From Candidatus Omnitrophota bacterium (GTDB taxonomy: Bacteria > Hinthialibacterota > Hinthialibacteria > Hinthialibacterales > JAKPRU01), in the NCBI GenBank assembly GCA_029557025.1, contig JAKPRU010000445.1, positions 1 to 10,582 of the forward strand: DNA of 10,582 bases, given 5' to 3'. Shown in pieces: positions 7,446 through 10,582 of this stretch (within the stretch, counting starts at the first letter, position 1; each line of letters begins with the position of its first letter). The position numbers and the translations under genes were made by a program. The notes under the pieces were generated by a model. It was given only the letters and a program-made list of their open reading frames with translations, did no database searches and was not told the origin of the DNA.

Positions 7446-8567
7446 ATGACAAAGCCAAAGCGATTAAAAATCGTTGGGAACTTTTCATCTGTTTTAATAA
7501 TCCGCCTGAATGACATCGGCGAAGTGGTGATGACCCTTCCATGCCTGGATGCCGTGCGCCATGCGCTTCCGGGGGCACGGATCGGGTTCCTGGTGTCTCC
7601 CCCAAGCCATGAACTGCTTTTGTACGACAGCCGAGTCGATCAGATCTTTGTTTTTGAGAAAAAACTGTGGCGGGATCGCCCATCCCTGCAGGGCATCAAG
7701 CAGCTGGGCAAACTTCTGCTGGACCTTCATCGCGAACGTTTCGACCTCGCTATCGATCTTCATAATAATCCATCCACGCATTGGCTGGCCTATGTGTCCG
7801 GCGCGAAATATCGAGTTTCATTGGAATCAAAATACCGATCTCGTTACCTGATGACCTGGAATGCTGCTCCGTGCGCCGGCTGGGAACAGATGCACAATAT
7901 CGAACGGCATTTTCATGTTCTTACTTCGGTAGGAATACCGACCCGAGGCGCGGAATATCGCTTTGCGCTGGATCCCGAATCGAGAGTGCGTGTAAAGACC
8001 CAGCTGGATCAGGAATTGGAACAGGGGAAACCTGTGGTGGTTCTGCAACCGGGTGCCGGTTTGCCCGAACGATGCTGGCCTGTCCAACGGTTCGGGGAAC
8101 TGGCCGCTCGATTGGTGGAGGAAGCCGGTGCGCAGATTGTCGTCCATTGCGGTCCGGGCGAAGACCACTTGGGTGAGCGAATCCGTCAGTCGGTACCGCA
8201 GCCGGTTTTGATTGCGAAGCGCCTTACATTACAGGAGTTGGCGGGGCTATTGGATCTTTGTGACCTGCTTATCTCGAACGATTCGGGACCGATGCACTTG
8301 GCCGCCGCTCTGGGGAAACCGGTGGTCGCGGTATTCGGGCCGACACATCCGCAGCGTTCGGGTCCTTATCAGGCCCGTGCCGTGGCGGTCAGCAATTACG
8401 TGGAATGCTCACCCTGCGGCATTCAGAATCTGTCCTGCATTCACCGGAAATGCCTGACCGATATCTCGGCGGATGAGGTCTATGATGCGGCGGTGCACCT
8501 CCTGAGCCGGGAGCGGGAACGGCCACAGGAGGAATCCTCCGGAATCGCCTCCGCCGGAGCCTCATGA
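7446..8567 (+). CDS. GT9-family heptosyltransferase-like enzyme
   Basis: The 373-residue product matches the ADP-heptose:LPS heptosyltransferase family (GT9, WaaC/WaaF/WaaQ type), which adds L-glycero-D-manno-heptose to the inner core on the cytoplasmic face. The N-terminal domain carries VLIIRLNDIGEVVMTLPCLDAVR, here E26 at the place of the catalytic Asp of the usual GD motif, followed by PGARIGFLV. The C-terminal domain has VVLQPGAG and the donor-binding SNDSGPMHLAAALGKPVVAVFGPTHP (D279, H284). A cysteine set, C321-x2-C324-x6-C331-x4-C336, is present as in one branch of GT9. The last ~17 residues are a charged, low-complexity tail. Subfamily and exact acceptor cannot be assigned; a family member transferring another sugar is possible. 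The start ATG 7446 has only a distant GGTGAGG. The gene lies 15 bases after one GT4 and overlaps the next by ATGA. Confidence 0.93.
   Translation: MTKPKRLKIVGNFSSVLIIRLNDIGEVVMTLPCLDAVRHALPGARIGFLVSPPSHELLLYDSRVDQIFVFEKKLWRDRPSLQGIKQLGKLLLDLHRERFDLAIDLHNNPSTHWLAYVSGAKYRVSLESKYRSRYLMTWNAAPCAGWEQMHNIERHFHVLTSVGIPTRGAEYRFALDPESRVRVKTQLDQELEQGKPVVVLQPGAGLPERCWPVQRFGELAARLVEEAGAQIVVHCGPGEDHLGERIRQSVPQPVLIAKRLTLQELAGLLDLCDLLISNDSGPMHLAAALGKPVVAVFGPTHPQRSGPYQARAVAVSNYVECSPCGIQNLSCIHRKCLTDISADEVYDAAVHLLSRERERPQEESSGIASAGAS
8528..8559 (+). promoter_or_regulatory. GC-rich inverted repeats enclosing the ribosome site of the third GT4 gene
   Basis: GGAGG (8528-8532) pairs with CCTCC (8536-8540), and the second CCTCCG copy (8548-8553) faces CGGAG (8555-8559). 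The GGAG at 8556-8559 is the apparent Shine-Dalgarno for ATG 8564. The ribosome site could therefore be masked in the mRNA unless ribosomes translating the GT9 gene open it, which would fit the ATGA overlap. The fold is inferred from complementarity only. Confidence 0.3.
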
Positions 8568-9670
8568 TTCGACCCATCCTTCTGATCCATCGCGCCGGCT
8601 GGGGAGGAGCCGAGCAGACTCTCCTCGATTTGATTGAAGGTCTCCCAACCGACCAATGGCAGGTAACGGCAGCCGTGCCGGATGGACCCTTCTCCGAAAA
8701 ACTCGCGGGACTCCAAACAAACATTGAGTCGATCCGGTTTCCTGCATGGCGCAAAATGCGGGACCTGATACGAAATCGGTTGTGCCTTCGTTCAATCACG
8801 AGACTGGCGGGGCGGGTTTCTGCACGAGTGGTAATCGCTGGGGATTTTCGCACCGCGCCTTACGCTGTTCAGGCAGCGGTCAACCGGGGGTGTCCCAGCC
8901 TGGTGTTCATACAAGACTCGACTATCCGGCAACGGCATATCAAAGCCTATCGAGTTCATCGAGCGGACCGTGTGCTTTGCCCCTCCAACCGTCAACTTCA
9001 ACAGGCCATTTTGGGTGGTGTCGATCCGTCCAGGGCAATTCTTTTGCCGGTCGGAATCGATACAAAGCGATTTAATCCCCATGTCGATGGATCGCAGTTG
9101 CGAAATCAGTGGATGCCTTGTCAGGACGCCGTTCTGGTGGGATGTATCGGGAGCATTTCGCCCCTGAAAGGTCAGGACCTTCTGCTGGAGGCCATGCTGC
9201 CCTTGATGCGAGAGGATAAGAGAATCGGGCTGGTTTTCGCCGGATCGGGAAAGAACTCATTTATCGAGAATCTGAAAAGGCGGGCACCGGAGTTTCTCTC
9301 CTCGAACAGGATTCGTTTTGTAGATTGGATGGAGGATATTGGGGCGGCGTATGCGGCGGTGGATGTGGTAGCGGTTCCCTCCCGCTCGGAGTCGTTTTCG
9401 CGTGTGACAGCGGAGGCGATGGCCTGCGGAAAGGCGGTGATCACCACACAAACCGGTGCAGTGGAGGAATTGTTCGACCGGGATCGGTGCGGGATATCTG
9501 TTCCCGTCGGCGATATATCAGCGCTGCGGGAAGCGCTATCGCGCCTGGTGAACGACGCCGAATTGCGAATGCAACTTGGGCACGCCGCGTCCGAACAGAT
9601 CGTCCATCATTTTTCTCTGGCGAAATCTCAACAACAGTTCCAGGAAGTATTACAGAGCCTGTGTGATTGA
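8564..9670 (+). CDS. GT4-family glycosyltransferase
   Basis: The 368-residue product is a GT-B fold GT4 transferase. It begins PILLIHRAGWGGAEQTLLDLI, with the Gly-Gly-Ala-Glu loop common at the N-terminus of this family. The mid region has LVFIQDS and DRVLCPSNRQLQQAI before VDPSRAILLPVGIDTKRFNP, the typical domain hinge. The donor domain has VGCIGSISPLKGQDLLLEAM, in which Lys202 is kept but the usual Arg of the GR motif is Ser197, and an EX7E pair, E276 and E284, in SESFSRVTAEAMACG. The short domain 1, with little sequence around residues 60-110, is compact but complete. The ATG overlaps the stop of the GT9 gene as ATGA, so translation is probably coupled. The role should be addition of a sugar to the same glycan as its neighbours; donor and linkage are unknown. 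Confidence 0.94.
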   Translation: MIRPILLIHRAGWGGAEQTLLDLIEGLPTDQWQVTAAVPDGPFSEKLAGLQTNIESIRFPAWRKMRDLIRNRLCLRSITRLAGRVSARVVIAGDFRTAPYAVQAAVNRGCPSLVFIQDSTIRQRHIKAYRVHRADRVLCPSNRQLQQAILGGVDPSRAILLPVGIDTKRFNPHVDGSQLRNQWMPCQDAVLVGCIGSISPLKGQDLLLEAMLPLMREDKRIGLVFAGSGKNSFIENLKRRAPEFLSSNRIRFVDWMEDIGAAYAAVDVVAVPSRSESFSRVTAEAMACGKAVITTQTGAVEELFDRDRCGISVPVGDISALREALSRLVNDAELRMQLGHAASEQIVHHFSLAKSQQQFQEVLQSLCD

Positions 9671-9693
9671 CGGAAATCTCCGAGAGCGACGAA

Positions 9694-10506
9694 ATGGAAC
9701 GGGATCATTTCAAAACGTTGTCCAGTGTTCAGAATCCCCTCGCGAAACAGGTCGTGAAACTGAAAGACCGGAGGCATCGGGATGAACTGGGCCTGATGGT
9801 GATCGAGGGATGCCGCGAGATTGCGCGTGCCCTGGAAAGCGGGATTCGGATCGATCAACTCTTTATTTGCAGGGAACTGACGAAGAATGAACAGGCACAG
9901 GGAATCATCCGACAGGCCACACAAACAGGCGCTGAGATTCTGGAGATCGACACACGGATTCTGGAGAAGATTGCCTACCGGGAGAACCCCGATGGTCTTT
10001 TGGCGGTGGCAAGACAACCGGCCTGGTCGCTTCAGAACTTTCGGTTAGGAGAGTCTCCCCTGGTTGTCATTGCAACAGGTTTGGAAAAACCCGGCAACTT
10101 GGGATCGATTCTGAGAAGCGTGGATGCGGCCGGTGGGGACGGAGTTGTAGTATGTGACGGGATCACAGACCCGGCGAATCCGAATGTCATTCGTGCCTCA
10201 ACGGGGGTTTTGTTTACAGTCCAACTGGCAAAAACCGATCCTGCGGAAACCTTCTCCTGGCTGAGGGAAAATCGAATTCGAGTTATGGCTGCATCCCCGG
10301 AGGGACACTGCGAGTTCTGGGACGTGGACTGGCGAAAACCTTGTGCAATCGTAGTCGGCACAGAACATACCGGTCTGGATAAAAGGTGGCGCGAGAATGC
10401 AGACCAAACAGTTCGCATTCCCATGAAAGGCCGGGCGGATTCGCTGAATGTAGCCGTGACAACAGCGCTGCTGCTTTTTGAGGCGGTACGGCAGCGGCGG
10501 GGCTGA
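9694..10506 (+). CDS. SpoU/TrmH-family RNA 2'-O-ribose methyltransferase
   Basis: The 270-residue product is a SPOUT-class, SAM-dependent 2'-O-methyltransferase acting on rRNA or tRNA in the cytoplasm. An N-terminal L30e-like substrate-binding domain (about 1-110) starts with the family pattern LSSVQNPLAKQVVKLKDRRHRDE and has VIEGCREIARAL. The catalytic knot domain shows motif 1 KPGNLGSILRSVDAAG (N135), motif 2 VVGTEHTGLDKRW (E224) and motif 3 IPMKGRADSLNVAVTTAL (S250, N252), so the SAM-binding trefoil knot is intact. ATG 9694 is preferred because family members begin just before the LSSVQN segment and GAGAG lies about 10 bases upstream. An in-frame TTG at 9667 would add nine residues and overlap the preceding stop as TTGA. 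The gene is the last of the cluster and is probably a co-transcribed housekeeping gene. The target nucleotide (rRNA, as for RlmB-like enzymes, or tRNA) cannot be told. Confidence 0.94.
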   Translation: MERDHFKTLSSVQNPLAKQVVKLKDRRHRDELGLMVIEGCREIARALESGIRIDQLFICRELTKNEQAQGIIRQATQTGAEILEIDTRILEKIAYRENPDGLLAVARQPAWSLQNFRLGESPLVVIATGLEKPGNLGSILRSVDAAGGDGVVVCDGITDPANPNVIRASTGVLFTVQLAKTDPAETFSWLRENRIRVMAASPEGHCEFWDVDWRKPCAIVVGTEHTGLDKRWRENADQTVRIPMKGRADSLNVAVTTALLLFEAVRQRRG

Positions 10507-10582
10507 GAACAAGAAGTTCTTTCCACGATCCGACGGAGGGGCAGAACCCCGGTGTGGGGTGAACGACCCGGATTGTCCCGTC
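10507..10582 (+). other. Trailing non-coding sequence with several short inverted repeats
   Basis: After the last stop, AGAAC-aagaa-GTTCT (10506-10520) followed by TT is a short stem-loop that is at best a weak terminator. Further on, GGGG/CCCC (10538-10541 with 10547-10550), ACCCC/GGGGT (10546-10560) and GGGT/ACCC (10557-10569) are overlapping, mutually exclusive GC stems. No coding frame is visible. The pattern could be the start of a structured RNA or just GC-rich spacer; the window ends before it can be judged. Confidence 0.3.

Noticed and set aside
10546..10560. ACCCC/GGGGT hairpin as a rho-independent terminator
   Set aside because: No T-run follows, and the arms compete with two other stems.
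1..10582. Mobile element, CRISPR array, tRNA or rRNA
   Set aside because: I saw no transposase motif, terminal inverted repeats, regularly spaced direct repeats or structural RNA signature on either strand.

Overview
This window (about 55% G+C by eye) reads as a surface-glycan, lipopolysaccharide-type assembly locus from a Gram-negative bacterium. A GT9 heptosyltransferase-family enzyme, an O-antigen ligase/polymerase-type membrane protein and four GT4 glycosyltransferase units point to an outer-membrane glycolipid. No gene pins the taxon. The mixture of LPS-type enzymes with a membrane-anchored beta-propeller and a secreted helical-repeat protein would fit an uncultivated lineage, but that is impression, not evidence.

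Layout. Positions 1-1807 on the minus strand are one open frame running off the left edge. Its first ~410 residues are a polytopic Wzy/WaaL-type O-antigen ligase, and from about residue 443 the same frame continues into the N-terminal half of a GT4 glycosyltransferase. A 114-base divergent gap follows. Everything to the right is on the plus strand: a GT4 glycosyltransferase (1922-3067); an exported 485-residue helical-repeat (TPR-like) protein (3188-4645) behind its own candidate promoter; then a compact cluster from 4763 to 10506. That cluster holds a six-TM protein with a C-terminal six-repeat beta-propeller-like domain (4763-6328), GT4 (6321-7430), GT9 (7446-8567), GT4 (8564-9670) and a SpoU/TrmH-family RNA 2'-O-methyltransferase (9694-10506). 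Overlaps of 8 and 4 bases, a 15-base gap and a 23-base gap argue that the last five genes are one transcription unit.

How the parts could work together. The GT4 and GT9 enzymes would extend a lipid-linked core or repeat-unit oligosaccharide on the cytoplasmic face. The ligase half of the fusion would act on the periplasmic face. The exported helical-repeat protein and the predicted periplasmic propeller are unassigned and could be scaffolds or accessory factors; this is inference from context only. The methyltransferase is probably a housekeeping passenger. No mobile element, CRISPR array, tRNA or rRNA was seen, and no intergenic stretch exceeds about 120 bases.
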